NCBI GenBank assembly: GCA_021203145.1
Contig: JAJQBS010000056.1
Location: 1-32,596, forward strand
Direction: 5' to 3'
Length of the DNA: 32,596 nucleotides
Origin: Lachnospiraceae bacterium
GTDB lineage: Bacteria > Bacillota > Clostridia > Lachnospirales > Lachnospiraceae
Positions 14,167 to 23,174 of this stretch are shown piece by piece. Both the position numbers and the translations under genes were made by a program. How positions within the stretch are numbered: position 1 is the stretch's first letter; each line of letters starts with the position of its first letter. The notes under the pieces are model-generated. The model was not told the DNA's origin and searched no databases. It saw only the letters and a program-made list of their open reading frames with translations.

Positions 14167-15681
14167 TCACTCTCTTGAATAAATGATGATCGGGTACCCG
14201 GCCGTGATCGTATTGTAAATCGTCTCAGCTGCCGCGAGCGGCAGGTTGATACAGCCATGGCTTCCGTTTGTAATGTATCTGGTTCCGCCAAAAGAGCTCC
14301 GCCAGGTCGCGTCATGAAGCCCCTGCCCATTGGCAAATGGCATCCAGTAGGTCACATCTGTCTCGTAGCCGTAGTACTCGCTGCTCAGCGTGTAGGGGCT
14401 GGCCTTATAGGCAATGGAAAATGCGCCCTGCAGGGTCTCGCGCTCTTCCACCGGCTTCCCGCTGACGATATCCGTCTCTATGACCAGTGCGTAATCTTTA
14501 TATAGCCAAAGATGCTGTTTGTCAAGGCTCACCTCAATGTAGCTGCCGGCCAGGTCATCCGTACCCTCCCTGCCCAGGCCGGAATCACTGTAAACGGGCT
14601 CACGCTCCACCTGCGTGCCGCTCTCAAGATCCTCACAGAGCTGCGTGTACTCTGCGTCCTTGTCGATCCAGTAGCCGTATTCATTATTTTCCAGCGTCAC
14701 CGTATCCCCCGCGGTCGTGGTAAAGGAACGTGTGTTATATTTCGTATTATACTTTGCAGAAAGCTCATCAATGTACGTCCAGATCAGAGAAGTGTCCATC
14801 TCCACGCCGTCATCCGTGATCTCCAGCCAGGAGCAGATGGTATCTGAGTCAAGCGCCTCCGTCTCGGATCCGAATGTATAGACAATAGAAGTATTCTGAT
14901 AATTCGTAAGGCTCTGGTTCAGCTGCTCCAGCTTTTCATTCAGCTCCTGGGAATTCTCTGTCACGGTCACGGTCTGGTAGGAATTCACATCAATTTTCAC
15001 CGTGACGGACTCCTCAAACAGACCCGTCTCAAAGCTTTCGGCCATAGCCTCCGAAAGCACCGCCCGGAGATTTTCCTCATCAATCACGTTTCCCTGCCAG
15101 CTGGAGACAATCACAAACTCTCCTGCCTCCGCATCGTACTCCAGGTATGCGTCCGAGGAATCCGTGCGCTCCAGATCAACCACAAAATGATCCGCCGAAA
15201 GAGCCGCCGAAAGCATCTCCTCGTCTGTCAGAACCGAATATTCGATCTCAATATCCCTCTTTTTTTCAATCAGCCCGCGCTCCGCAAGCAGGGAAGACTG
15301 AACCTCCGCGAGCTCCTCCCGCAAGGCGTCGCCGTCCAGGGAAAATCCGGCTTCCGCGAAGGTCGTCCGGTAAAGCTCCTCGCCATTTTCCACAAAGACC
15401 AGCTCCGTCTCCCCGAAGACACGCTCCAGCTTCTGGGCGGCATTCTCCTTCGTCATTCCTGAGACGCTTACGCCGTAAATAGACAGCCTGTGCGGCATCC
15501 TGGTCTGATCCAACAGATAATCTCCCAGATACAGGCACACAAAAAACAGAACGGCGCCCAGTACCGCCGCCTGTCTGATCAATGTCCTTCTTCGTCTTGC
15601 TGCTATCTCAGATTTCTTTTTCTGGTATTCCCGCTCTTTTTTATATTCACTTCTGTAGTATGAATTCCGATCCTGATCCAT
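14167..15681 (-). CDS. L,D-transpeptidase with VanW-type peptidoglycan-binding region
   Basis: 504 residues. The N-terminus is cytoplasmic and very basic, with one membrane helix (about 37-55, AVLGAVLFFVCLYLGDYLL), followed by an extracellular PG_binding_4-type region (SIYGVSVSGMTKENAAQKLE and a second similar part) and a C-terminal YkuD domain (about 380-504). The catalytic motif is complete: His456 (HDATW), then NGSHGCINLP with His475 and nucleophile Cys477. The enzyme makes 3-3 peptide crosslinks or attaches proteins in the cell wall, insensitive to most beta-lactams. The domain order is typical of Clostridia. It has its own extended -10 promoter. Confidence 0.93.
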   Translation of the reverse strand: MDQDRNSYYRSEYKKEREYQKKKSEIAARRRRTLIRQAAVLGAVLFFVCLYLGDYLLDQTRMPHRLSIYGVSVSGMTKENAAQKLERVFGETELVFVENGEELYRTTFAEAGFSLDGDALREELAEVQSSLLAERGLIEKKRDIEIEYSVLTDEEMLSAALSADHFVVDLERTDSSDAYLEYDAEAGEFVIVSSWQGNVIDEENLRAVLSEAMAESFETGLFEESVTVKIDVNSYQTVTVTENSQELNEKLEQLNQSLTNYQNTSIVYTFGSETEALDSDTICSWLEITDDGVEMDTSLIWTYIDELSAKYNTKYNTRSFTTTAGDTVTLENNEYGYWIDKDAEYTQLCEDLESGTQVEREPVYSDSGLGREGTDDLAGSYIEVSLDKQHLWLYKDYALVIETDIVSGKPVEERETLQGAFSIAYKASPYTLSSEYYGYETDVTYWMPFANGQGLHDATWRSSFGGTRYITNGSHGCINLPLAAAETIYNTITAGYPIIIYSRE

Positions 15682-15744
15682 TTCTGCTACCCCTGATGTC
15701 CATGGCGAAAGCGATAACCCTTATCAATACATACAACATGGGTC

Positions 15745-15753
15745 AGTATAGCA
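15745..15753 (-). promoter_or_regulatory. Extended -10 promoter of the L,D-transpeptidase gene
   Basis: Minus strand reads TGcTATACT, an extended -10 box; no good -35 at 17 bp. It is about 60 nt upstream of the start codon. Confidence 0.45.
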
Positions 15754-15898
15754 GAAAAATGTAAAGAAAGTGGAATAGATATATTAATTTTTTTTTAAAA
15801 TATGGACTGGGAACAATCCTGTCAGCCCTTCCATGCCATACAACCCATACAACCCTTTCAAGCTGTACCGGTTCTGTTTCCTCAGCGATACTGAGCTT

Positions 15899-16510
15899 TT
15901 ACGCCACGCAGCCATGAAGCCACAGCTCCGCCTGATTCTCGCTGCAGACAACTCCCGCCAGAACGATCCCGGCGCAGCTGCACACCTGCGAAATCCAACG
16001 GCAGTCGCTTAAGGGAGAGTGATTCTCCTCCCGCATATAGGCCGCATGCATCCTCTCAATATAATAAAATAACTGCTGCGGCGTATGAATCCGGGCTGCC
16101 AGGAGCTTCTGCTCCTCGAACATCTCATGCGCCTCCGGGGTGCACAGATAAGCGCGAAGCAGATATTTCAGCTCACTCTCATGCCTGCAGTGCCCCTTCA
16201 GGCCATCTTCAAAACAGGTATTGTGCGGAAACGTGAAATAATCCGCAAGGTAATGCATCACAATCCCCGCATGCAGCCATGCAGTACTGCTGTCGCAGCC
16301 TTCCTCCTCCGTCTCGGACTCAATCCTCTGGATCAGCCCTTTCACCTTCTCCCAGGTGACGTCATATTCGTGCGGCTCCGCGAGCATCTTCGGATTCAGA
16401 TCCGGCTGTATGGAGCCAAAGCAAAATGATTTTCTATGTAAATCCAGTTCCTTTATCTGCAGCTCTTCCACAAGAAATGCTGAAAGAGCTACATAGGATT
16501 TTTTACGCAT
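15899..16510 (-). CDS. Zinc-dependent phospholipase C-like protein
   Basis: 203 residues from ATG 16510, preceded by AAGGAGAT with 6-nt spacing; the longer frame to 16531 is rejected. The pattern FGSIQPDLN, a following His in EPHEYDVTW, then WLHAGIVMHYLADYFTFPHN and GHCRHESEL fits PF00882, where these His/Asp residues bind three zinc ions and cleave phospholipids. No signal peptide is present, unlike secreted clostridial alpha-toxin, so this is the cytoplasmic housekeeping branch of the family, of unknown substrate; it is not evidence of a toxin. Single gene. Confidence 0.8.
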   Translation of the reverse strand: MRKKSYVALSAFLVEELQIKELDLHRKSFCFGSIQPDLNPKMLAEPHEYDVTWEKVKGLIQRIESETEEEGCDSSTAWLHAGIVMHYLADYFTFPHNTCFEDGLKGHCRHESELKYLLRAYLCTPEAHEMFEEQKLLAARIHTPQQLFYYIERMHAAYMREENHSPLSDCRWISQVCSCAGIVLAGVVCSENQAELWLHGCVA

Positions 16511-16766
16511 TGAACATCTCCTTTTATCCATCGCCCACCGTTACCATTGCAACAGAGCTCCCAAACACCCTGTGTTTTCATCCGGGCCACCCAGTGCAGC
16601 GTGGCACGGATGTGACATATAACGAATTCTCTGTTCTTCCACACGGACAGTACGATCACATTCTTCCAAGCCAACGCTATTTTACGCCTTCGCGATTTAT
16701 CTTTCAAGTAAAATATGCGAAAAATCGCAGGAAATGCCTGCAAACACTTGAAAATACTTGAAAATA
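16511..16766 (-). promoter_or_regulatory. Intergenic region with candidate promoter for the phospholipase-like gene
   Basis: Minus-strand TTGAAA (16703-16708), 17-bp spacer, TAAAAA (16680-16685) would give a leader of about 165 nt. The repeat CTTGAAAATACTTGAAAATAC just after the carB stop is AT-rich filler. No open frame with a ribosome binding site. Confidence 0.35.
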
Positions 16767-19700
16767 CTACATTCTCCTGTCAATATCTGCAATATCGACC
16801 AGCGTCAGCCCCTGGATGTTGTTGTTCTCAAGGCTTGTAATCAGCGCATTTGCGGTGTCCAGCGAGGTGAGCACGTTCACGCCGGTCTCGATCGCACTGC
16901 GCCGGATGAGGAAGCCGTCCCGGGAGTGGCCGATGCCCTGCGAAGGGGTGTCGATGACCAGATCGATCTCGTGTCCCAGGATCAGGTCGAGAATGTTCGG
17001 AGACTCCTGCTCCACCTTGCGCGTCATGCGCACCTGGATGTCCGCCTCCATCAGCGCCCGCGCCGTCCCCTTTGTTGCAAAAATATTATAGCCCAGTGCT
17101 TCAAACCGTTTCGCGATATCGACCGCATCCAGCTTGTCCGAATCGCGCACGGTGATGATCATATTTTTGTATTTCGGCAGATTGATCCCCGCGCCGAGGA
17201 ACGCCTTGTAAAGCGCCTCGTCAAAGGTCGCCGCGATGCCGAGGCACTCCCCAGTGGACTTCATCTCCGGACCCAGGCTGACGTCCGCGCCCTGGATTTT
17301 TTCAAACGAAAACACCGGCATCTTGATCGCAAAATAATCCGCTTCCGGCTGCAGACCCGGCTCAAAGCCAAGGGAACGGATCGTCGCGCCGAGGATGACC
17401 TTTGTCGCGAGCGGCACAATCGGGATCCCGGTCACCTTGCTGATATAAGGAACCGTCCGGCTCGAACGCGGATTGACCTCAATCACGTAGACCTCGTCAT
17501 TGCTGACAATAAACTGGATATTGATCAGCCCAATGACGTGGAGGGAGCGCGCCAGCTTGCGCGTATAATCCTCGATCACGCGTTTGATCTTCTGAGAAAT
17601 ACTCTGCGCCGGGTAGACGGAAATACTGTCGCCCGAGTGAATCCCCGCACGTTCAATGTGTTCCATGATGCCGGGAATCAGAACGTCCTCCCCGTCGCAC
17701 ACCGCGTCAACCTCGATCTCTTTGCCCATCATATACTTGTCGACCAGAATCGGATGCTCCTGCGCGATCTGGTTGATCACGCCGATGTACTGCTCGACAT
17801 CCTCATCGCTGATCGCGATCTGCATACCCTGGCCGCCGAGGACGTAGGACGGGCGTACCAGGACCGGATAGCCGAGCTCGTTCGCCGCCTTTTTCGCCTC
17901 TTCGGCGGTAAAGACCGTATGTCCCGCCGGGCGGGGAATGTTGCATTTTTCCAGAATCTCATCAAAAAGCTCCCGGTCCTCGGCCGCGTCCACATTCTCC
18001 GCAGAGGTGCCAAGGATCGGCACGCCCATCTTCATCAGAGATTCCGTGAGCTTGATCGCGGTCTGCCCGCCAAACTGCACGACCGCGCCGTCCGGCTTTT
18101 CCAGGCGCACGACATTCTCCACATCCTCGGGCGTCAGCGGCTCAAAATACAGCTTGTCCGCGATGTCAAAGTCCGTGCTGACCGTCTCCGGGTTGTTGTT
18201 GATAATAATGGTCTCGTAGCCTTCTTTTTCAAAAGCCCAGGTGCAGTGTACCGAGCAGAAATCAAACTCAATGCCCTGCCCGATGCGGATCGGACCGGAG
18301 CCGAGGACAAGAACCTTCTTTCTCGCGTCAGCTGCACTGCTCAGAGCTTCTTCACCACCGCCGATGGCTTCCTGTCGGCTGGCTCCTCCCCGTACATCCC
18401 CATCTTTTCTGTCTTCTTCTGTATCCACGAGAGAGGCAGAAAGCTGCCCATCCTCCACCTCGTTCTCGCTGCCGAACACGGAATAATAGTATGGCGTGGT
18501 CGCCGCGAATTCTGCCGCGCAGGTGTCCACCATCTTGTAGGCGGCAACGATGCCATGCTCCCACCGCATCACCTTGATTTCATCCTCCGTCTTTCCGGAA
18601 AGCCGCGCGATCACGGTATCCGGGAATTCGATCCGCTTTGCCTCTTTTAAAAGCTCCGCCGTCAGCTCCTCTGTGCGGAGCCGCTCTTCCATTTCCACAA
18701 GAATCGCAAGCTTATCTATAAACCAGACGTCGATCATGGTGGCCTCGTGAATCGTTTCATACGGCAGCTTCCGGCGAAGTGCTTCCGCGATCACCCAGAT
18801 CCGGCGGTCGTCCACAACCTTCAGCTGACGCAGCAGCGCGTCGTCATCCAGGCCGGAGAAATCGTAGGAAAGCAGGCAGTCCACATGCTGCTCCAGGGAG
18901 CGGATCGCCTTCATCAGTGCGCCCTCAAAATTATCACAGATGCTCATGACCTCGCCCGTCGCCTTCATCTGCGTCGTCAGGCGCCTGCTCGCGCTGATAA
19001 ATTTGTCGAAGGGCAGGCGCGGCATTTTTACGACACAATAATCCAGCATCGGCTCAAAGCTCGCATAGGTTTTTCCGGTGATGGCGTTTTTGATCTCATC
19101 GAGCGTATAGCCGAGCGCGATTTTTGCGGCCACCTTCGCGATCGGGTAGCCGGTCGCCTTCGACGCCAGCGCCGAGGAACGGCTCACACGCGGGTTCACC
19201 TCGATGACACAGTATTCAAAGCTCTCCGGGTGCAGCGCAAACTGGACATTGCAGCCCCCGGTGATTTTCAGCTCGCTGATAATATTCAGCGCAGAGGAGC
19301 GCAGCATCTGGTACTCCTTGTCGCCGAGCGTCTGGGACGGCGCCACGACAATGCTGTCGCCCGTGTGCACGCCCACCGGGTCGATATTCTCCATATTGCA
19401 GACCGTGATCACATTGCCCGCGCCGTCGCGCATCACCTCATATTCGATTTCCTTCCACCCGGCAATGCAGCGCTCCACCAGCACCTGGCCGACGCGGCTT
19501 AAGCGCAGGCCGTTTTCCAGAATCTCCACCAGCTCCTCATAATTGTGCGCAATGCCCCCGCCGCTTCCGCCGAGCGTGTAGGCGGGGCGCAGCACCACGG
19601 GGTATCCGATGGTTCTTGTGAAATCAACGCCCTCCGCAACGGATTCTACGACTTTGGACGACGCCACCGGCTCGCCAATCTTCTCCATCGTATTTTTAAA

Positions 19701-20093
19701 TTCCTGGCGGTCCTCCGCCTTTTTGATCGTCTCAGCAGTCGTACCGATCAGGCGAACATGGTTTTTCTCAAGAAAGCCGCGCTCAGAAAGCTCCATCGCC
19801 AGGTTCAGCCCCGCCTGGCCCCCGAGGGTCGGAAGGACACTGTCCGGGCGCTCCTTTAAGATCAGCTGCTCCACCACCTCCACTGTCAGCGGCTCAATAT
19901 ATACATGGTCGGCGATGTCCTTGTCCGTCATGATCGTCGCCGGGTTCGAATTCAGCAGGACGACCTCGATCCCTTCCTCATGAAGGGCGCGGCATGCCTG
20001 CGTCCCCGCATAGTCAAACTCTGCCGCCTGTCCGATGGCAATCGGGCCGGAGCCGATGACAAGCACCTTTTTAATATCCGGATTCTTTGGCAT
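16767..20093 (-). CDS. carB: Carbamoyl-phosphate synthase large subunit, with interdomain insertion
   Basis: 1108 residues, about 35-40 longer than usual. It makes carbamoyl phosphate from bicarbonate, ammonia delivered by CarA and two ATP, for arginine and pyrimidine synthesis. Two homologous synthetase halves are intact: [20 protein letters not shown] (N) and [20 protein letters not shown] (C, from about residue 590), each with its ATP-grasp region; the C-terminal MGS-like allosteric domain ends in [13 protein letters not shown]. Between the oligomerisation domain and the second half is a polar insert of about 40 residues (about 549-589, [14 protein letters not shown] and following). The start overlaps the carA stop (TAATG), indicating translational coupling. 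Confidence 0.97.
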   Translation of the reverse strand: MPKNPDIKKVLVIGSGPIAIGQAAEFDYAGTQACRALHEEGIEVVLLNSNPATIMTDKDIADHVYIEPLTVEVVEQLILKERPDSVLPTLGGQAGLNLAMELSERGFLEKNHVRLIGTTAETIKKAEDRQEFKNTMEKIGEPVASSKVVESVAEGVDFTRTIGYPVVLRPAYTLGGSGGGIAHNYEELVEILENGLRLSRVGQVLVERCIAGWKEIEYEVMRDGAGNVITVCNMENIDPVGVHTGDSIVVAPSQTLGDKEYQMLRSSALNIISELKITGGCNVQFALHPESFEYCVIEVNPRVSRSSALASKATGYPIAKVAAKIALGYTLDEIKNAITGKTYASFEPMLDYCVVKMPRLPFDKFISASRRLTTQMKATGEVMSICDNFEGALMKAIRSLEQHVDCLLSYDFSGLDDDALLRQLKVVDDRRIWVIAEALRRKLPYETIHEATMIDVWFIDKLAILVEMEERLRTEELTAELLKEAKRIEFPDTVIARLSGKTEDEIKVMRWEHGIVAAYKMVDTCAAEFAATTPYYYSVFGSENEVEDGQLSASLVDTEEDRKDGDVRGGASRQEAIGGGEEALSSAADARKKVLVLGSGPIRIGQGIEFDFCSVHCTWAFEKEGYETIIINNNPETVSTDFDIADKLYFEPLTPEDVENVVRLEKPDGAVVQFGGQTAIKLTESLMKMGVPILGTSAENVDAAEDRELFDEILEKCNIPRPAGHTVFTAEEAKKAANELGYPVLVRPSYVLGGQGMQIAISDEDVEQYIGVINQIAQEHPILVDKYMMGKEIEVDAVCDGEDVLIPGIMEHIERAGIHSGDSISVYPAQSISQKIKRVIEDYTRKLARSLHVIGLINIQFIVSNDEVYVIEVNPRSSRTVPYISKVTGIPIVPLATKVILGATIRSLGFEPGLQPEADYFAIKMPVFSFEKIQGADVSLGPEMKSTGECLGIAATFDEALYKAFLGAGINLPKYKNMIITVRDSDKLDAVDIAKRFEALGYNIFATKGTARALMEADIQVRMTRKVEQESPNILDLILGHEIDLVIDTPSQGIGHSRDGFLIRRSAIETGVNVLTSLDTANALITSLENNNIQGLTLVDIADIDRRM

Positions 20094-21376
20094 TACGCGC
20101 GCACCTCCCCCTCACAGACTGACGGTGCCGTCTTATTTTCGGCTGTCCCGTTTTCTGCTGTCGTCTTCTTATCGCAATTCATTTCTGCCGGCGCATTTTC
20201 AGATCTGCTCATCTCCTGATCTTCGCAGAACGTGGAATCCGGGCGCATCATCGCTTCTTCACAGGCCTTGGCATCCGGGCGCACCATCGCTTCTTCACAG
20301 ACCGTGGGAGCCGGGCGCATCATCTCCAGAAACCGGTCGAACAGATAGCCGGAATCGTGCGGCCCCGGGCTGGCCTCCGGGTGAAACTGGATCGTAAAAA
20401 TATTTTCCCCGGTATAGGCGAGCCCCTCGTTTGTCCCGTCATTCACATTCTCAAACGCCGGAACCGCCACAGCCGGATCCATATGCTCCGTGTCCACCAC
20501 ATAGCCGTGGTTCTGCGAGGAAATATAGACGCGCCCCGTCGCGAGGTCGCGCACGGGGTGGTTGCCGCCGCGATGGCCGTATTTCATCTTGTGCGTATCC
20601 GCGCCGTTCGCGAGGGCCGTCAGCTGGTGCCCCAGGCAGATCGCGAAAACCGGCACTCCAGACGCGCAGAGCTTTTTAATTTCTTCTATAATAGAGGTGC
20701 ATTCCTTTGGGTCGCCGGGGCCATTCGAGAGCATGATGCCGTCCGGTGCGGACGAGAGAATTTCTTCCGCCGAGGTCCGTGCCGGATAGACTGTCACCTC
20801 GCAGCCCCGCTGATTCAGGCAGCGCGCGATGTTGCGCTTAGTCCCCAGATCAAGCAGCGCCACCCTCGGGCCGTCCCCCGGCAGCACATATTTCTCGCGG
20901 CAGGTGACCTTCTCGACCACTTTGCCGGTCGTATACGCAGCGAGCCTCGGAAGGAGTTCTTTCCATTTAAAATGCTCATCTGTGGTAATGCAGCCGTTCA
21001 TCGTACCTTTTTCCCGGAGAATTTTTGTAAGAGCACGGGTATCAATCCCCGCGATTCCTGGAATGTCATATTTTAACAGAAAATTCTGAATCGTATCTTC
21101 AGAGCGGAAATTACTCGGGATGCGTGAAAGCTCCCGGACGATAAATGCGTCGAGCCATGGACGTTCCGACTCCATGTCCTCGTAACAGATCCCATAATTG
21201 CCAATCAGCGGATATGTCATCACCACCGCCTGTCCTGCGTAGGACGGATCCGTCAGCACTTCAAGGTAACCTGTCATGGATGTATTAAATACAATCTCGC
21301 TCACCACCTCCCGCGGTGAGCCGATACTGGTGCCGGTAAATACCGTGCCGTCTTCTAGTATCAGAAACGCTTTCAT
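20093..21376 (-). CDS. carA: Carbamoyl-phosphate synthase small (glutaminase) subunit, with repeat tail
   Basis: 427 residues. It hydrolyses glutamine and channels ammonia to CarB. N-terminal [20 protein letters not shown] and the class I amidotransferase domain with nucleophile Cys in [20 protein letters not shown] and the His/Glu pair in [20 protein letters not shown] are intact, so the enzyme should be active. The normal protein ends near FDRFLEMM (residue 353). Here a 74-residue tail follows: three 12-residue repeats (354-389, [12 protein letters not shown] and variants) and a polar stretch ending [10 protein letters not shown]. The stop overlaps the carB start in TAATG. GGGAG before ATG 21376 supports the start. 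Confidence 0.96.
   Translation of the reverse strand: MKAFLILEDGTVFTGTSIGSPREVVSEIVFNTSMTGYLEVLTDPSYAGQAVVMTYPLIGNYGICYEDMESERPWLDAFIVRELSRIPSNFRSEDTIQNFLLKYDIPGIAGIDTRALTKILREKGTMNGCITTDEHFKWKELLPRLAAYTTGKVVEKVTCREKYVLPGDGPRVALLDLGTKRNIARCLNQRGCEVTVYPARTSAEEILSSAPDGIMLSNGPGDPKECTSIIEEIKKLCASGVPVFAICLGHQLTALANGADTHKMKYGHRGGNHPVRDLATGRVYISSQNHGYVVDTEHMDPAVAVPAFENVNDGTNEGLAYTGENIFTIQFHPEASPGPHDSGYLFDRFLEMMRPAPTVCEEAMVRPDAKACEEAMMRPDSTFCEDQEMSRSENAPAEMNCDKKTTAENGTAENKTAPSVCEGEVRA
20210..20317 (-). repeat. 36-bp coding tandem array in the CarA C-terminal tail
   Basis: Three in-phase 12-codon units: [36 protein letters not shown]. The first copies are close at DNA level (shared CATCGCTTCTTCACAG on the plus strand); the third has diverged. 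Confidence 0.9.
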
Positions 21377-21412
21377 AATGACCGTGGCACTCCCTTCTAA
21401 AGATCGCTTTTC

Positions 21413-21445
21413 GTAACTGTGAAGATTCCAGGCAGTTACCGCCTG
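21413..21445 (-). promoter_or_regulatory. Mutually exclusive hairpins in the carAB leader
   Basis: GTAACTG (21413-21419) can pair with CAGTTAC (21433-21439); alternatively CAGGC (21429-21433) pairs with GCCTG (21441-21445). Both use the same bases, so only one can form. They lie close to the ribosome binding site. I do not see a PyrR box or T-rich terminator. Confidence 0.4.
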
Positions 21446-21500
21446 TGAACTACCTCATTGTCTAAAACCAGCAGGCCTCCTGCTTCAAACGAGCCAATGA

Positions 21501-21529
21501 ATTTTACCATATTCAAATTTATATTTCAA
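21501..21529 (-). promoter_or_regulatory. Promoter of carAB
   Basis: Minus-strand TTGAAA (21524-21529), 17-bp spacer, TAAAAT (21501-21506), giving a leader of about 120 nt. Confidence 0.7.
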
Positions 21530-21547
21530 CTTGTTTCAAAAATATTT

Positions 21548-21640
21548 CTGTGCAATCGGATAGGGGAGTCCTCTCCCCTATTCGCCGCGCGGGCCGGGTG
21601 CGGCTTTAGCCGCAAAACACCTTGTCCGGCCCTGCGCATC
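21548..21640. repeat. Dispersed palindromic intergenic repeat, copy C
   Basis: Hairpin CGGATAGGGGAG/CTCCCCTATTCG, shared with copy B, followed by GCGCGGGCCGGGTGCGGC, TTTAGCCGC and CCTTGTCCGGCCCTGCGCAT, matching copy A block by block. It lies just beyond the terminator of the cytidylate-kinase-like gene. Confidence 0.75.
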
Positions 21641-21665
21641 AAAAAACAGGCGGGGCACCCACCTG
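21641..21665 (-). terminator. Terminator of the liv operon and kinase gene
   Basis: Minus strand GCAGGTGGGTGCCCCGCCTG (one internal mismatch) followed by six T; 14 nt beyond the stop codon. Confidence 0.75.
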
Positions 21666-21678
21666 CTTTTCTCAGTCC

Positions 21679-22314
21679 TTATTTCTCTAAACCAGGCAAA
21701 AACACCGGCAGGAATCTGCAGATCGCGTCCACGCAGCCTTCCTCCCCCAGCGCGGAGGAGTCGAGTGAGATATCATACGCGCCCGCGTCGCGCCACTCCT
21801 CGCCGGTATAATAGCGGTAATAGGCGGCGCGCCGCTTATCCTCCTCACGGATATGCTTCACGACCTCCCTCGGTTTCCAGGCCATATTGATCTCGGAGAC
21901 TCTGGCCACGCGCGCCTCCACTGGCGCATGGATAAATACCTTCAGCACATTCGTGCGGTTCATCAAAAGATAATTCGCGCACCTGCCCAGGATGATGCAG
22001 CTTTCCTTATCGGCCAGGTCCTTGATCAGCTTTGCCTGAAAATTAAATAGATTTTTTGTCGATGTGTAATCATCGCTGTCGGGCGGAAGCACCTCGCCCG
22101 TGTATACCTTCTCAGCAGAGGAAAACAGCTCCCGGACGCCGATCCGCTCATCCGCGAGCCCGAACAGGCCTTCATGGATGCCGCTGATATCAGAAGCCAT
22201 GCGCAGAAGGTCACGGTCATAATAGGGAATCCCCAGCTTTGCGGACAATTTCCGCGTGATATTGTGTCCGCCGCTCCCCGTTTCACGGGCTACAGTGATA
22301 ACATAATTCTCCAT
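21679..22314 (-). CDS. Cytidylate kinase-like family protein
   Basis: 211 residues, PF13189-like. The N-terminus MENYVITVARETGSGGHNIT is a modified P-loop: glycine-rich, with the GSGG loop followed by His-Asn instead of the usual Lys-Ser/Thr, as normal for this family. Further family features are YYDRDLLRMAS, IILGRCANYLL and RVARVSEI. The members are probably nucleotide or small-molecule kinases in the cytoplasm; the substrate is unknown and CMP kinase activity should not be assumed. ATG 22314 has AGGAGG 6 nt upstream. It follows livF in the same direction behind a tandem array, so it probably sits at the end of the liv transcript. Confidence 0.85.
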   Translation of the reverse strand: MENYVITVARETGSGGHNITRKLSAKLGIPYYDRDLLRMASDISGIHEGLFGLADERIGVRELFSSAEKVYTGEVLPPDSDDYTSTKNLFNFQAKLIKDLADKESCIILGRCANYLLMNRTNVLKVFIHAPVEARVARVSEINMAWKPREVVKHIREEDKRRAAYYRYYTGEEWRDAGAYDISLDSSALGEEGCVDAICRFLPVFLPGLEK

Positions 22315-22329
22315 AAAAATCCTCCTCGC

Positions 22330-22450
22330 TTACGCGCCCAGATTGCCCTGCGAGCCTGCCGCCTGTTGTTCGCTCCTGGCTTACGCGCCCAGATATGCCC
22401 TGCAAGCCTGCCGCCTGTAATCCGCTCCTGGCTTACGCGCCCAGATATGC
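22330..22450. repeat. 51/52-bp array copying the livF stop codon
   Basis: TTACGCGCCCAGATATGCC or a close variant occurs at 22330, 22381 and 22433. The last of these is the true livF stop; on the minus strand each reads as the end of livF (TATCTGGGCGCGTAA), the first with one base deleted. After each stop follows GCCAGGAGCG or, in the last copy, GCGAGGAGG, which is the kinase gene's Shine-Dalgarno. Confidence 0.92.
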
Positions 22451-23137
22451 CTTGCGCACCCGGTCGTCCTCGGCCAGAGCAGCGGCAGGCCCTTCCATGG
22501 AAATACGCCCCGTCTCCAGCACATACGCGCGGTCAGAGACCGCAAGCGCCATCCTCGCATTCTGCTCAACCAGCAGAATGGTGATGCCATCCCTGTGCAG
22601 CGTCTCAATGATTGAGAAAATTTCTTTTACCAAAATCGGTGAAAGTCCCATGGACGGCTCGTCCATCAGCATGATCTTCGGGCCGGTCATCAGTGCGCGG
22701 CCTGTGGCAAGCATCTGCTGCTCGCCGCCGGACAGGGTCCCGGCCAGCTGCTTTCTCCGCTCCTTCAGGCGCGGGAAATGTCCATAGACGTTCTCCAGAT
22801 TATCCAAGATTTTTTTCTGATCCCGGATAATATAGGCGCCCATCCGAAGATTCTCCTCCACGGTCATGCTGGCAAAGACATGCCTGCCTTCCGGCACATG
22901 AGCCATCCCCTTCTGGATAATCGTGTTCGGCGGGATTTTCTGCAGATTTTCTCCGTCCAGAAGCACCTCCCCACTGGTGGCTGTCAAAAGGCCGGAGATC
23001 GTGTGGAGCGTCGTCGTCTTCCCCGCGCCGTTAGCCCCGATCAGGGAGATCAGCTCGCCGTCCCCGACGGTCAGCGAAATCCCCCGCAGCGCGTGGATCG
23101 CCCCATAATGTACGTTCAGATTCTTTATTTCCAGCAT
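22433..23137 (-). CDS. livF: Branched-chain amino-acid ABC transporter ATPase, LivF type
   Basis: 234 residues. Complete ABC: Walker A GANGAGKTT, Q-loop, signature LSGGEQQMLATGRALM, Walker B KIMLMDEPSMGLSP and the switch His replaced by the family's usual Q (LVEQNARMAL). It powers import with LivG from the cytoplasmic face of LivHM. RBS AGGAGG lies 7 nt before ATG 23137. It is the last liv gene of the operon; its stop region is duplicated twice downstream. Confidence 0.93.
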   Translation of the reverse strand: MLEIKNLNVHYGAIHALRGISLTVGDGELISLIGANGAGKTTTLHTISGLLTATSGEVLLDGENLQKIPPNTIIQKGMAHVPEGRHVFASMTVEENLRMGAYIIRDQKKILDNLENVYGHFPRLKERRKQLAGTLSGGEQQMLATGRALMTGPKIMLMDEPSMGLSPILVKEIFSIIETLHRDGITILLVEQNARMALAVSDRAYVLETGRISMEGPAAALAEDDRVRKAYLGA

Positions 23138-23174
23138 CCGGCATCCTCCTCATTCCATATGATCCTAAGCACAA

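Noticed and set aside
15899..16510. Secreted alpha-toxin-like phospholipase
   Set aside because: No signal peptide and no C-terminal C2-like domain; only the common zinc-PLC-like core is present.
16758..18650. 630-codon plus-strand frame opposite carB
   Set aside because: Shadow frame from GC-rich codon bias; carB is complete on the other strand.
21377..21530. PyrR-binding attenuator before carAB
   Set aside because: No match to the PyrR box and no T-rich terminator; only alternative hairpins are seen.
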